From positions 21,830 through 85,829 of the forward strand of contig JAGBFU010000064.1 in NCBI GenBank assembly GCA_017936285.1: a stretch of DNA of 64,000 nucleotides. The letters run 5' to 3'. Of the stretch, positions 45,885-56,121 are shown piece by piece. The notes beneath the pieces were generated by a model that saw only the letters and a list, made by a program, of their open reading frames with translations, was not told the DNA's origin and searched no databases. This DNA comes from Marinifilaceae bacterium. Its GTDB lineage: Bacteria; Bacteroidota; Bacteroidia; Bacteroidales; Marinifilaceae. Numbering within the stretch: the stretch's first letter is position 1; each line of letters opens with the position of its first letter. A program made the translations under genes and the position numbers.

Positions 45885-46748
45885 TTATTTTCCGAATGTT
45901 CTGCTCATAAAGGGGAATAGGTTGTAGAGCGAGTTGCGCCAATACTCCCACACGTGACCTCCGTCGCGTACACGCAATTGGCAAGGTATTTTAGCGTCGC
46001 GCATAGCTTGGTAGAACTCAATATTGTAGTCAAACAAAAAGTCGTCGTCGCCACAATCAACATACCACGCAATTGAACGAAGCTCCTTTTTACGAGCATC
46101 ATCGGCCTCGCGAACGTGTGCCACGCAGTCGTTCTCAATAACCGAGCGCATAACCTTTGAGTATTTGTTATCGGGGTCAGAATCGAATTGACGACCATCA
46201 GGCAGACGCATCAATGCGCTCATTGCATATACTGCGCGGAATAGCTCTGGGTGTTTTTGTGCGTATCTGGTGCAACCTCCGCCTCCCATAGAGAGACCTG
46301 CAATAGCACGGTGTTGTTTGTCGCCAATTACTCTATACTCTTTCTCAATGTATGGCATAAACTCAGTAAAGAAGAACTTTTCGTACTCCCATCCCGGCAT
46401 ATTGAAGTAACCATTTTGGTAGATTTGTGGATCACCGCCTCCTGCATCGGGAGTAACAACAATCATCTCAGTTGACTCGCCATTAGGAACCAAGAGGTTT
46501 AAAATCTCTGATGATTTTCCCCAGTTTACCCATACCCAGTGGCGGTCGCCCATACCATGTAGCAGATATAAAATAGGGTAGTGTTTCTCTGGATTGGTTT
46601 TGTAACTTGCCGGCAGTACAATAGTGTAGCCTCGCTCAGCCTTAAGTACTTTACTGTACATAGTGTCGTTTACAACTGTTGTCCACTGTGCATTTGCGAA
46701 GAGTGAACAACAGATGAATGTCGCAATTAAAAGAAGTGACTTTTTCAT
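45885..46748 (-). CDS. Secreted esterase, alpha/beta-hydrolase (esterase D-like)
   Basis: 287 residues. Signal peptide (LLLIATFICCSLFANAQ). It has YPILYLLHGMGDRHWVWVNWG, the nucleophile GLSMGGGG, the acid in YVDCGDDDFLF and the His in DGGHVWEYWRNS. It resembles feruloyl-esterase/antigen-85-like esterases of Bacteroidales that remove acyl groups from glycans. Natural substrate unknown. Single gene with its own terminator. Confidence 0.88.
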   Translation of the reverse strand: MKKSLLLIATFICCSLFANAQWTTVVNDTMYSKVLKAERGYTIVLPASYKTNPEKHYPILYLLHGMGDRHWVWVNWGKSSEILNLLVPNGESTEMIVVTPDAGGGDPQIYQNGYFNMPGWEYEKFFFTEFMPYIEKEYRVIGDKQHRAIAGLSMGGGGCTRYAQKHPELFRAVYAMSALMRLPDGRQFDSDPDNKYSKVMRSVIENDCVAHVREADDARKKELRSIAWYVDCGDDDFLFDYNIEFYQAMRDAKIPCQLRVRDGGHVWEYWRNSLYNLFPFMSRTFGK

Positions 46749-46824
46749 GGTCTTGTTGTTTTATAGTGTTTTGTGTTAGTGTGTTATTGCTTTAATTATG
46801 GGACTAATTTAATGAATTTTTCCT

Positions 46825-46832
46825 TAATTTTG
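46825..46832 (+). promoter_or_regulatory. -7 box of cinA
   Basis: TAATTTTG 42 bp before the chosen start at 46875, which supports that start over the upstream in-frame ATG at 46773. No TTG stands at the usual distance. Confidence 0.5.
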
Positions 46833-46874
46833 CAAGAATTTCAAACTGTGTTGAGTTTTTTAATTAATGAGATT

Positions 46875-48095
46875 ATGGATGCAATAATAGTTACAATAGG
46901 CGATGAGATTCTGATGGGACAAATTTTGGATACCAATTCAAAGTTTATAGCATCGAAGTTGACAGATTCAGGTTTCGAGGTTGTAGAGATGATGTCTGTT
47001 AAGGACGAGGCCTTGGCCATAAAGGATGCCGTTGAACGTTCAATGAGTCGTGCCGATGTGGTAATATTTACAGGAGGGTTAGGCCCTACTCGCGATGATA
47101 AAACCAAGCAGGTTCTGGCTGACTACTTCGGAACTCGTTTAGTGCATTCTCCTGAGGCGTATGAGTGGTTGCTTGAAATTCTTGCAAAGAAATCATTGCA
47201 AATGAATAAGTTGAACGAGGGACAGGCTGTGCAACCTGAGAATTGTAGATTACTTAAAAATGATGTAGGTACAGCTTGCGGAATGTGCTTTGAGCGCGAT
47301 GGTAAGTTACTCTTCTCGTTACCCGGTGTTCCTATGGAGATGGTATTCTTGATGGATAATAGAGTGATGCCTGTTATTGTCGAACACTATCCGTTTTTAA
47401 AACTCGATTTCACAGTTTACAAGGTATATGGAATCACTGAGAGTGATTTGGCTATCCGTTTGGAGAGTTTTGAGGATTCACTGCCCAGTGGAATAGGGTT
47501 GGCGTACCTGCCTGAGTATGGGGTGATAAAGTTGCGTTTGACGGCTCATGGTCATGCAGTAGAGTTTTTGGATGAGTATGCCCACAAGTTGGAGTTAGCA
47601 TTGGATGGATTGAAGATTCAACATGGAGCTGATAAGAGTTTGCCAATTGAGGTGGCTGAGATGATGAAGAGCAGTGGCAGAACAATATCTTGTGCCGAGA
47701 GTTGTACAGGAGGAAATATTGCACATGAGTTGACGCTGCTTCCCGGTGCATCAGAGTGGTTTGTAGGTGGGGTTGTAAGTTACGCAACCGAATTAAAGAG
47801 TTCAATTCTTGGTGTCCCTTCAGAACTGGTAGGGCAGTGTGGTGTTGTTAGTGGCGAGGTTGCCCGTGCAATGGCCGAGGGAGTTCGCCGAGTTACCGGC
47901 AGTTATTATGGCGTTGCAACAACAGGGGTGGCGGGCCCAACCGGAGGTGATGAGGTTAATCCTGTTGGTACAGTATGGATAGCAGTGGCCTCGCCAAATG
48001 AGACTATTGCAAAATGTTTCCATTTTTCAACCAATCGCGAACGCAACATCAGTAAAGCCACCAATGCTGCATTGATGATGGTGTTAGAGAGGTGA
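46875..48095 (+). CDS. cinA: CinA-family nicotinamide mononucleotide deamidase
   Basis: 406 residues from the ATG at 46875 (MDAIIVTIGDEIL). The first domain has GDEILMGQILDTNS and FTGGLGPTRDD, the COG1058 part; the second has SCAESCTGGNIAHELTLLPGASEWF and GVATTGVAGPTGGDEVNPVGTVWIA, the amidase (PncC) part. It converts NMN to nicotinic acid mononucleotide in NAD salvage; full two-domain form. Ends just before a bidirectional terminator. Confidence 0.95.
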   Translation: MDAIIVTIGDEILMGQILDTNSKFIASKLTDSGFEVVEMMSVKDEALAIKDAVERSMSRADVVIFTGGLGPTRDDKTKQVLADYFGTRLVHSPEAYEWLLEILAKKSLQMNKLNEGQAVQPENCRLLKNDVGTACGMCFERDGKLLFSLPGVPMEMVFLMDNRVMPVIVEHYPFLKLDFTVYKVYGITESDLAIRLESFEDSLPSGIGLAYLPEYGVIKLRLTAHGHAVEFLDEYAHKLELALDGLKIQHGADKSLPIEVAEMMKSSGRTISCAESCTGGNIAHELTLLPGASEWFVGGVVSYATELKSSILGVPSELVGQCGVVSGEVARAMAEGVRRVTGSYYGVATTGVAGPTGGDEVNPVGTVWIAVASPNETIAKCFHFSTNRERNISKATNAALMMVLER

Positions 48096-48102
48096 AAGGT
48101 GA

Positions 48103-48144
48103 AAAAATAGGATTGAATTTGCCAGCAAATTCAATCCTATTTTT
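48103..48144. terminator. Bidirectional terminator with a 20-bp perfect stem
   Basis: AAAAATAGGATTGAATTTGC (48103-48122) is the exact reverse complement of 48125-48144. A T-run lies on each side, serving cinA and the convergent POT transporter gene. Confidence 0.9.
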
Positions 48145-48178
48145 AATTCCTAATTCCTAATTCCTAATTGCTAATTGA
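48145..48178. repeat. AATTCCTA tandem tract
   Basis: Three to four AATTCCTA units (the reverse complement of the TAGGAATT tracts of blocks A and B) ending one base before the transporter stop codon. This is another site where this repeat abuts a gene 3' end. Confidence 0.8.
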
Positions 48179-49606
48179 CTATCCCTTCTTCTCCAGCTTA
48201 GTCAAGTAGATGTTGTAGATGAATAGAGCTACTGTAGCTGCCAAACCGATTGCCATAATAACCATCCACATATTTGACGGATGATATGTGTCCCACAAAT
48301 ATTGTGTTAGTTGATTTGGTGTCAGGCCGGATTGTGCAGCAACTTCGGTGAAATACTCAGACTGGCTAAGACCCTCTGGAATTTGCAAACCCTTCTCTGC
48401 TGCATAGCGCTGTACAATAGTTACCTTATCTGCAATGTTCTGGAATACAGGACCGGAAATAACTCCAGCCAGTATGTTTCCAAGGAATACAGGGATAAAT
48501 GAGTAACCCATGTAAAGAGCCTTTTTATCTGCAGGAGCAATACGTCCAATATACTCTGTAATCTTTGGCGAACCAGCCATCTCTCCAATACCGAATACCC
48601 AAATAGCAACCATAGTAAATACAACATTCTGGAAGAACATTGTCATCGCCATACCGATTGTACATACCAAGAATCCGCTTACCATTGAGCTAAGAGGTTT
48701 CATCTTCATTACCAAGCTTGATACAATCAATTGGAACGCAATAATGTATAGTGCGTCTAAGTTACATACGAACTCTGCATCCATAACGCCTGGAGCTTTG
48801 CTATAGTTCTCTGCGAAGAATGGAATAAACTTCTCGAAGAAGTTATACATAGCCGATGTATCAACCCATTGATCAATGAATACAGGTAGTGTGAAGAACA
48901 ACTGATTGTACATTGTCCAGAAACCTGCAATGATTACCAGGAATACAACAAACTTCAAATCCTGGAAGATAAATACCATATTCTTGAAGATGTCTGCAAT
49001 ACTCTTCTTCTCTTTTAGCTCCTCTTCGCTCTTTGCAGGCTCTTTGTAGAAGAACAACAATAGGAAGTTAAGAGCAATGATTCCTGCTGATACGTAGAAA
49101 ATCATGGTTGGGTCGCCCTTCTTGAATAGAAGACTTACCAATGGACCAAAGAATGCTCCGATGTTTACCATCATATAGAAGATACCGAATCCGATAGATG
49201 CATTGCTATCGTTGGTAGTCTTTGCAATAGTTGCCGATGGGATCGGTTTGAATAGGGCAGCACCCAAGGCCAATAGCAAGTAAGCTGCAAAGAAACTTGG
49301 ATATGTGGTACACATTGGCATGATTAAGAATGCCGATACATACACTACGAATGCGGTAAAGAATACCTTTTTGTAGCCCCAGCGGTCAGCCAATGCTCCT
49401 GTAAGAATAGGCAAGAAGTACAAGATACCTGTACCTACTCCCATAAGAGTACCCTTTTGTGCCTGTGTAAATTCCAAACAGCCCTGCTCGGCAGAACCTG
49501 TCAAGTAGTTTGGTAACAATAGAAAGAAGCCATACCAAGCCCATCTTTCAACAAGCTCGATAAGGTTTGCAACCCAGAATGTTGTTGGGAATTTTTTTGA
49601 ACTCAT
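48179..49606 (-). CDS. MFS transporter of POT/peptide type
   Basis: 475 residues with 12 or more membrane helices. The first helix has ELVERWAWYGFFLLLPNYL (ExxER-like, as in proton-coupled peptide transporters), then GALADRWGYKKVFFTAF and ALGAALFKPIPSATIAKTT. It is probably a proton-driven peptide uptake system of the inner membrane. It lies 31 bp after an S9 peptidase gene, so extracellular peptide cleavage and uptake may be linked. Confidence 0.82.
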   Translation of the reverse strand: MSSKKFPTTFWVANLIELVERWAWYGFFLLLPNYLTGSAEQGCLEFTQAQKGTLMGVGTGILYFLPILTGALADRWGYKKVFFTAFVVYVSAFLIMPMCTTYPSFFAAYLLLALGAALFKPIPSATIAKTTNDSNASIGFGIFYMMVNIGAFFGPLVSLLFKKGDPTMIFYVSAGIIALNFLLLFFYKEPAKSEEELKEKKSIADIFKNMVFIFQDLKFVVFLVIIAGFWTMYNQLFFTLPVFIDQWVDTSAMYNFFEKFIPFFAENYSKAPGVMDAEFVCNLDALYIIAFQLIVSSLVMKMKPLSSMVSGFLVCTIGMAMTMFFQNVVFTMVAIWVFGIGEMAGSPKITEYIGRIAPADKKALYMGYSFIPVFLGNILAGVISGPVFQNIADKVTIVQRYAAEKGLQIPEGLSQSEYFTEVAAQSGLTPNQLTQYLWDTYHPSNMWMVIMAIGLAATVALFIYNIYLTKLEKKG

Positions 49607-49637
49607 GATTTGTTTGTGTTAGTTGTTATTTCTGATT

Positions 49638-51728
49638 TTAGTTTTGTTTCAACCATCTGTCAAGCCAGTTGCGGAATGTACGTTGCCATAGAATTCTGTT
49701 CTGGCACTTCAATACCCAGTGGTTCTCGTCCGGCATATACAGGAACTGTGCAGGAATCTTTCTCATACGTGCAGTGTTGAACGCAGAGATACCATGTGCA
49801 ACATCAACACGGAAATCCTGCTGGCCATGGATAACCAAAATAGGAGTATCCCAGTTACCTACAAATTTGCTTGGAGAGTTGGCAAATGTGCGTTGTGCAA
49901 TCTTGTTATTCTTCTCCCATGGAGCACCACCCATATCCCAGTTTGCAAACCACATCTCCTCGGTTGTGTAGTAACTCATCTCCAGATTGAATAGTCCGCA
50001 GTGTGCAATAAAGGCTTTGAAGCGATTCTCGTGGCATCCTGCAAGGAAATATACAGAATAACCTCCGTATGAGGCGCCTACGCAACCTAGATTGTCCTTA
50101 TCAACGAATGGTTTTGTTGTAGCATAGTCAATGGCTGCCAAATAATCCTTGATATTCAATCCGCTGTAGTCGCCACTAATCTGCTCAAGCCACTCCTGTC
50201 CAAATCCAGGTAATCCGCGACGGTTTGGAGCAACAATAATATAGTCGCCGGCAGCCATCATCTGCATATTCCAACGGAAACTCCAGAACTGACTTACGGT
50301 GCTTTGTGGTCCACCCTCGCAATAAAGAATAGTAGGATACTTCTTTGATGGGTCGAAGTGAGGAGGGTAGATGAACCATACCAGCATCTCTTTGTTGTCA
50401 ACGGTTTTAACCCAATGGCTCTCAACTTTACCCATTGTCAACTGATCCAACAGCTGTTTGTTGATATAACTGATCTCTTTTGCAGAACCATCCTCGATAT
50501 TTACATTGTACAACTCACTTGGTTTGCTCATTGATTGACGAGTTGCCAATAGAGTTCCATTTGCTGTTGGAATAACCTGCTGGTAGTTGTGAACTCCATC
50601 GGTAATCTTCTCAATCTTTCCGCTTGCCATATTTACGTTGTAAATCTGGTCAGTAGCGTGTCTGTCCGATACAAACCAGATTGACTTACCGTCGATCGCC
50701 CAAGCAAAGTTATCAGCATTCTGATCCAGATCAATTGTATAGTCACGCTTCTCGCCGTTGGCCAGGTTCATAACCATAAGGCGGTTCTTATCTGCCTCGT
50801 AGCCATCACGCTCCATACTTTGCCATGCCATAAATTGACCGTCAGGTGAGAATTGTGGGTTCATATCGTAACCCATCATGCCATCGGTAAGATTTTTGGT
50901 CTGGCCACTCTCAATGTCATATAGATAGATGTCAGAGTTTGTTGACTCCATATAGTCAATGCCTGTCTTTTTGCGGCTTACGTATGCAATACCCTTGCTG
51001 TCATTTGTCCAGGTCAACTGCTCCATACCTCCGTGTGGACGAACAGGAGACTCCCAATGCTCGTCCTCCATAATATCCTTTCCGGCTTTTGTCTCTACGT
51101 TCACGTTGAACGCAGTTACGAATGGATGAGTATAGGTTGTAATCCAGCTATCCCAGTGGCGATATACCTGATCCTCAAACAACATTCCTGTTGCTTTAGG
51201 TAAATCGGGGTGCATATCGTGAACATCCTGCTCCAACTTTACCTGTTGGATGTAAAGAAGTTTTGTCCCATCGGGCGAGATTTTGTAGCCCTCAATACCT
51301 CCTGCAATATCAGAGATTTTTTTGGGAGATGTTCCGTCGGGTTTGATAATCCACAACTGCCCTCCGCTCATATATGTGATATACTCTCCATCAGGAGTCC
51401 ATGCAGGCTCTGATTTTCGTGCAGAAGAGTTTGTCAATCTCTTGGCTTCGGCAGAACCATCGGTTGGAACAATGTATAGGTCGCTATATGAGCAATCCTC
51501 TGCTTTGTCGAAGTATGTTACAGGATATACTGCATATTTACCATCGGGCGAGATAGCAATGCTTCCCATGCGTCCAAAGGTCCATAGCACTTCTGGAGTC
51601 ATTACATCAGACTCCAATGTGATATTTGGAATAGGGTAGCCAGTTCCGTCGTTTGCTACATTGTAACTATTTCCCTCACATGCAGTCAGTGCCATTGCTA
51701 TAATTGTAATTAGTGCAAATCTTTTCAT
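49638..51728 (-). CDS. S9 family dipeptidyl-peptidase-like lipoprotein
   Basis: 696 residues. Lipoprotein signal (MALTACEG, Cys at ~17). An N-terminal beta-propeller (~60-430) has TolB/WD-like blades such as AWTPDGEYITYMSGG and QFSPDGQFMAWQS. A C-terminal alpha/beta-hydrolase has the nucleophile GASYGGYSVYFLAG, the acid in IHGQQDFRVDVAHG and the His in DENHWVLK. It cleaves dipeptides or acylated residues from peptide N-termini. It starts 2 bp after the recA stop and is followed by the POT transporter. Confidence 0.9.
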   Translation of the reverse strand: MKRFALITIIAMALTACEGNSYNVANDGTGYPIPNITLESDVMTPEVLWTFGRMGSIAISPDGKYAVYPVTYFDKAEDCSYSDLYIVPTDGSAEAKRLTNSSARKSEPAWTPDGEYITYMSGGQLWIIKPDGTSPKKISDIAGGIEGYKISPDGTKLLYIQQVKLEQDVHDMHPDLPKATGMLFEDQVYRHWDSWITTYTHPFVTAFNVNVETKAGKDIMEDEHWESPVRPHGGMEQLTWTNDSKGIAYVSRKKTGIDYMESTNSDIYLYDIESGQTKNLTDGMMGYDMNPQFSPDGQFMAWQSMERDGYEADKNRLMVMNLANGEKRDYTIDLDQNADNFAWAIDGKSIWFVSDRHATDQIYNVNMASGKIEKITDGVHNYQQVIPTANGTLLATRQSMSKPSELYNVNIEDGSAKEISYINKQLLDQLTMGKVESHWVKTVDNKEMLVWFIYPPHFDPSKKYPTILYCEGGPQSTVSQFWSFRWNMQMMAAGDYIIVAPNRRGLPGFGQEWLEQISGDYSGLNIKDYLAAIDYATTKPFVDKDNLGCVGASYGGYSVYFLAGCHENRFKAFIAHCGLFNLEMSYYTTEEMWFANWDMGGAPWEKNNKIAQRTFANSPSKFVGNWDTPILVIHGQQDFRVDVAHGISAFNTARMRKIPAQFLYMPDENHWVLKCQNRILWQRTFRNWLDRWLKQN

Positions 51729-51730
51729 AG

Positions 51731-52774
51731 TTAATCCTCGTTTTCCGGTGTTAAATCGGTTGGAAGTTCAATTCCGTTAAGAGCAGTTTCAATCTTTGTC
51801 TTCAACTCCTCTGCAAGTTCAGGGTTATCCATAATCAACTGCTTTACAGACTCACGTCCCTGACCAAGTTTACTATCGCCGTATGAGAACCAACTGCCGC
51901 TCTTCTTAATGATTCCGGCCTCGACTCCCATATCTACAATCTCGCCTGAAATAGAGATTCCCTCGCCATACATAATGTCGAACTCTGCCTTTTTGAATGG
52001 AGGTGCAACCTTGTTTTTGACAACTTTAACGCGGGTATGGTTACCAAGAATATCCTCGCCATCCTTAATTGGACCAACCTTTCTGATATCCAGACGAACA
52101 GAAGCGTAGAATTTAAGAGCATTACCTCCGGTAGTAGTCTCCGGATTACCGAACATAACTCCAATCTTCTCGCGAAGCTGGTTGATAAATATACAGCAGG
52201 TGTTTGTCTTGCTGATGGTTCCGGTAAGTTTTCTCAATGCCTGAGACATAAGTCTTGCCTGCAATCCCATGACGCTGCCTCCCATATCTCCCTCAATCTC
52301 TGCCTTAGGTGTCAATGCAGCAACAGAATCAATAACAATAATATCAATAGCAGATGAACGAATCAACTGATCTGCAATCTCAAGAGCCTGCTCTCCATTA
52401 TCGGGTTGAGCAATAAAAAGGTTCTCTACATCCACTCCCAGTTTCTCTGCATATGTACGGTCAAAAGCGTGCTCGGCATCAATAATTGCTGCAATACCTC
52501 CCTGCTTTTGAGCCTCTGCAATTGCGTGAATTGCCAATGTGGTTTTTCCTGAAGACTCCGGACCATAAATCTCAATAACTCTTCCGCGTGGATAACCTCC
52601 AACACCCAGAGCTTTGTTTAGTGCAATTGAGCCTGACGAGATTACCGGTATATTCTCAACCTGATTGTCGCCAAGTTTCATGATGCTCCCCTTTCCAAAA
52701 TCCTTCTCAATTTTGTTAAGGGTCATTTGAAGCGCTTTCAGCTTCTCTGCATTAACCTCTTTCTTGTTTGTCAT
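51731..52774 (-). CDS. recA: Recombinase RecA
   Basis: 347 residues. Walker [51 protein letters not shown] and a short acidic tail ([10 protein letters not shown]). It coats ssDNA and performs homologous pairing. The stop is only 2 bp before the S9 peptidase start, suggesting one mRNA. Its own promoter is at 52859-52888. No LexA-type box was recognised, as expected for Bacteroidota. Confidence 0.98.
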   Translation of the reverse strand: MTNKKEVNAEKLKALQMTLNKIEKDFGKGSIMKLGDNQVENIPVISSGSIALNKALGVGGYPRGRVIEIYGPESSGKTTLAIHAIAEAQKQGGIAAIIDAEHAFDRTYAEKLGVDVENLFIAQPDNGEQALEIADQLIRSSAIDIIVIDSVAALTPKAEIEGDMGGSVMGLQARLMSQALRKLTGTISKTNTCCIFINQLREKIGVMFGNPETTTGGNALKFYASVRLDIRKVGPIKDGEDILGNHTRVKVVKNKVAPPFKKAEFDIMYGEGISISGEIVDMGVEAGIIKKSGSWFSYGDSKLGQGRESVKQLIMDNPELAEELKTKIETALNGIELPTDLTPENED

Positions 52775-52858
52775 ATAGTTTTGTATATTTATTATTTGTT
52801 TTTATTATCTCTGGTTATTAACACTTTTTTGTCAAAATTTTCAAAACCCTACGAATGA

Positions 52859-52888
52859 CAAATATAGTGAAAGAGGAACTAAGAACAA
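52859..52888 (-). promoter_or_regulatory. recA promoter
   Basis: Minus-strand TTG (52886-52888), 19-nt spacer, TATATTTG (52859-52866), about 85 nt upstream of the start codon. The rest of the 357-bp gap is AT-rich; besides the fprA terminator nothing clear was seen. Confidence 0.7.
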
Positions 52889-53072
52889 AATAAATAAAAC
52901 GAATGTTTGGATTTTTTTTAGATTAAGAATATTAAAATAATTTATTAAATCCGAACTTTCATTAAACTTAGATAAAATGTAAAAAAGCACAACATGTTAC
53001 ATAAACTTATGTATTTTGTTTATGCCGTTGTCATATAGTATTTCAGATGGAATTATTAGATATAAGCCATTG

Positions 53073-53109
53073 AAAAATCGAAGGGGTGATTCTAATAAGA
53101 ACCACCCCT
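53073..53109 (-). terminator. Terminator of fprA
   Basis: AGGGGTGATTC / GAACCACCCCT stem with one mismatch; the minus-strand tail is TTCGATTTTTC. It lies 23 bp after the fprA stop. Confidence 0.75.
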
Positions 53110-53131
53110 AAATATATCCCTTAACGAGCTA

Positions 53132-54304
53132 TTAATCCTTCATTAAATTCTGTGCCAACTCTTGAAGTGCAGGAATGTCAGCCTGCTTCATGCGGGCTTT
53201 GATTGTAACGATAGGTTGTACAATCTCAATATCCTTCATCTGCTCCAACATAGATGTCATAACCTTGCCTGCGCATGGTGCCCATGAGCCATTCTCAATA
53301 ACTGCAACTCTGCGGTTTCGGTAACCCTTCATCTGTAAATGGTGCAGGAAGTCGTGCATAGGAGGGAATACGTGGCCATCATAACTAGCTGCTGCAACAA
53401 CCATTCTGCTCATACGGAAGGCATCCTCGACTGCCTCGGCCATATCATTGCGACTTAAGTCAGCAACTGATACCTTTGGCGCTCCAAGCTCCTCCAGATA
53501 CTCAGCAACCTTTTTAGCAACTGCCGCAGTTCCTCCGTGGATGGATGCGTATGCAACAAAAACTCCGTCGGTTTCAACCTCATATTTGCTCCATATGTCA
53601 TACAGACCAATGTAGTAGCCAAGATTCTCTTTCAAGATAGGTCCATGCAAAGGACAGATGCACTCAATGTCAAGTTGCGCTGCCTTTTTTAAAAGAGCTT
53701 GAACCTGTGCTCCATACTTTCCGCAAATGTTGAAATAGTATCTCCTTGCCTCGCAAGCCCACTCCTCTTCATGGGCGAGGGCTCCGAATTTACCAAATCC
53801 ATCGGCAGAGAAGAGTACCTTTTCGCTCTGCTCATACGATACCATCACCTCGGGCCAGTGAACCATTGGGGCCATATAGAACTGTAGTGTGTGCTTTCCA
53901 AGTGAAAGGGTGTCGCCCTCCTTTACCGCGATGGTTTTGTCTGTAAAATCTACATGCTCAAAGAATAGTGGCAGCATCTGAATTGCCTTTGCCGATGCCA
54001 CAATCTTGATGTTCGGGTACAACTCCAAAATGTGTGTGATACAGCCGGCATGGTCGGGTTCCATGTGGTGAACAACAAGATAGTCGGGAGTTCTTTCTCC
54101 TAACGCCTCTTTAATGTTGTTTAACCACTCATCGCACTTCCTGCCATCTGCAGTGTCCATAATGGCAATCTTTTCATCCTCAATGAGGAATGAGTTGTAT
54201 GATATGCCGTTTGGTACAATATATTGACTCTCAAACAGGTCAATGTCTGTATCATCGACACCAATGTATTTGATTGAATCAGTTATTTTTATCTCCATAT
54301 CCAA
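53132..54304 (-). CDS. fprA: FprA-type flavodiiron protein
   Basis: 390 residues. The N-terminal metallo-beta-lactamase-like domain has HHMEPDHAG (diiron ligands H-x-E-x-D-H), HWPEVMVSYE and CPLHGPIL. The C-terminal flavodoxin domain (~245-390) has YASIHGGTAAVAKKVAEYLEE for FMN. It reduces oxygen or NO to protect anaerobes. It is a single-gene unit with its own terminator. Complete and without rubredoxin fusion. Confidence 0.94.
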   Translation of the reverse strand: MDMEIKITDSIKYIGVDDTDIDLFESQYIVPNGISYNSFLIEDEKIAIMDTADGRKCDEWLNNIKEALGERTPDYLVVHHMEPDHAGCITHILELYPNIKIVASAKAIQMLPLFFEHVDFTDKTIAVKEGDTLSLGKHTLQFYMAPMVHWPEVMVSYEQSEKVLFSADGFGKFGALAHEEEWACEARRYYFNICGKYGAQVQALLKKAAQLDIECICPLHGPILKENLGYYIGLYDIWSKYEVETDGVFVAYASIHGGTAAVAKKVAEYLEELGAPKVSVADLSRNDMAEAVEDAFRMSRMVVAAASYDGHVFPPMHDFLHHLQMKGYRNRRVAVIENGSWAPCAGKVMTSMLEQMKDIEIVQPIVTIKARMKQADIPALQELAQNLMKD

Positions 54305-54358
54305 TAGTCATTGATTTTTACGTGTTCGATTGAATTTAAGTTTTAATCGGTAACAATA

Positions 54359-54386
54359 AATGAGCCAGATTTTCATCCGGCTCATT
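54359..54386 (-). terminator. Hairpin after fumarase gene
   Basis: Stem AATGAGCC / GGCTCATT followed on the minus strand by TTTATTG; a weak T-run but well placed, 9 bp after the stop. Confidence 0.65.
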
Positions 54387-54395
54387 AGGTATTAT

Positions 54396-56015
54396 TTACA
54401 ATCCAAGTTTCTTGAAGAAATCATTACCCTTGTCATCAACCAAGATGAATGCAGGGAAGTTCTCAACCTCAATCTTCCAGATTGCCTCCATTCCTAACTC
54501 AGGATACTCTACGCACTCAATGCTCTTAATGTTGTTTTGAGCAAGGATTGCTGCCGGACCTCCAATTGAACCAAGATAGAATCCGCCATATTTCTGGCAA
54601 GCATCGGTTACCTGTTGGCTTCTGTTACCCTTAGCAAGCATAATCATGCTACCTCCGTGGCTCTGGAACAGGTCAACATACGAGTCCATACGTCCTGCGG
54701 TGGTTGGTCCCATAGATCCACATGGCATACCTGCAGGAGTTTTGGCTGGGCCTGCGTAGTAGATAGGGTGATCCTTTAGGTATTGTGGCATCTCCTCGCC
54801 TCTGTCAAGACGCTCTTTGATCTTTGCGTGAGCAATATCACGACCTACGATAATTGTACCGTTAAGGCTTAGACGTGTAGAAACAGGGTATTTTGTAAGC
54901 TCCTTAAGAATATCAGCCATTGGCTGGTTCAAATTAATCTTAACAGCCTCGCCCTCGCCAGCCTGACGCAACTCCTCAGGAATCAAACGTGCCGGATTGT
55001 CATCAAGTTTCTCAATCCAGATACCATCTTTATTGATCTTAGCTTTGATGTTTCTATCTGCAGAGCAGCTAACTCCAAGTCCAACAGGGCAACTTGCTCC
55101 GTGGCGTGGAAGACGAATGATGCGTACATCGTGAGCAAAATACTTACCTCCGAACTGGGCTCCAAGACCTATCTTGTGAGCCTCCTCAAGAACTAACTTC
55201 TCAAGCTCGATATCGCGGAATGCACGGCCGGTTTCGTCGCCAGTGGTAGGAAGCTCATCATAGAACTTGGTTGAGGCCAATTTTACAGTAAGAAGGTTCT
55301 TCTCTGCCGATGTTCCACCAATAACAAATGCAATGTGGTATGGAGGACAAGCAGCTGTTCCAAGAGTCTTCATCTTTGCAACCAGGAATGGAACAAGGGT
55401 CTGTGGATTAAGAATAGCCTTGGTCTCCTGGTATAGATATGTCTTGTTGGCAGAACCTCCACCCTTGGTTACACAAAGGAAGTGGTACTCAGCACCGTGA
55501 GTAGCCTCGATATCAATTTGTGCAGGAAGGTTACACTTTGTGTTTACCTCATCGTACATTGTTAGAGGAGCGTTCTGTGAGTAACGAAGGTTCTCCTCGG
55601 TATATGTTTTATAGACTCCAAGTGAAAGAGCCTCCTCGTCGCAATATCCTGTCCAAACCTGTTGTCCCTTCTCTCCGTGAATGATAGCAGTACCTGTATC
55701 CTGACAGAAAGGAAGTTTTCCCTTGCAAGCAACCTCTGCATTGCGAAGGAATGTAAGAGCAACATACTTGTCGTTCTCTGATGCCTCCGGATCGTTAAGA
55801 ATCTTAGCAACCATCTCATTGTGCTCCGGACGAAGCATAAATGATACATCGCGGAATGCGGTGTTTGCCATTACAGTAAGACCCTCTTTAGCAATTTTAA
55901 GAATCTCATGTCCCTCAAACTCGCCTGTGCTCACATATTGCTCTGAGCCAGGAATCTTGTAGTATTCAGTCTTGTCTTCTCCAAGCTGAAACATTGGTGC
56001 GTACTTAAATTCCAT
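54396..56015 (-). CDS. Fumarate hydratase, class I (Fe-S)
   Basis: 539 residues from the ATG at 56015; the in-frame extension to 56174 overlaps the divergent thioesterase gene and has no family match. It has [21 protein letters not shown] (cluster Cys), [31 protein letters not shown] and [20 protein letters not shown]. It interconverts fumarate and malate with a labile [4Fe-4S] cluster, part of the fumarate-reducing branch typical of Bacteroidales. Divergent from a thioesterase gene with a 106-bp gap. Confidence 0.95.
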   Translation of the reverse strand: MEFKYAPMFQLGEDKTEYYKIPGSEQYVSTGEFEGHEILKIAKEGLTVMANTAFRDVSFMLRPEHNEMVAKILNDPEASENDKYVALTFLRNAEVACKGKLPFCQDTGTAIIHGEKGQQVWTGYCDEEALSLGVYKTYTEENLRYSQNAPLTMYDEVNTKCNLPAQIDIEATHGAEYHFLCVTKGGGSANKTYLYQETKAILNPQTLVPFLVAKMKTLGTAACPPYHIAFVIGGTSAEKNLLTVKLASTKFYDELPTTGDETGRAFRDIELEKLVLEEAHKIGLGAQFGGKYFAHDVRIIRLPRHGASCPVGLGVSCSADRNIKAKINKDGIWIEKLDDNPARLIPEELRQAGEGEAVKINLNQPMADILKELTKYPVSTRLSLNGTIIVGRDIAHAKIKERLDRGEEMPQYLKDHPIYYAGPAKTPAGMPCGSMGPTTAGRMDSYVDLFQSHGGSMIMLAKGNRSQQVTDACQKYGGFYLGSIGGPAAILAQNNIKSIECVEYPELGMEAIWKIEVENFPAFILVDDKGNDFFKKLGL

Positions 56016-56121
56016 ATTATTTATTGTAGTTGTATATTTTAGTCGCAAGTTATTCAAAAAATCGGCAATTCGCAAGAAAGAAAGCAAAAACATTCTTACC
56101 TTAGCATTCGGAATAAGATTA

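Noticed and set aside
46773..46874. 34-residue extension of CinA
   Set aside because: It has no family similarity and contains the -7 box; the start MDAIIVTIGDEI at 46875 fits.
52775..53131. SOS/LexA operator upstream of recA
   Set aside because: No convincing inverted repeat of a LexA type overlaps the recA promoter; a short CATAAAC/GTTTATG symmetry lies too far upstream and looks like AT-rich chance.
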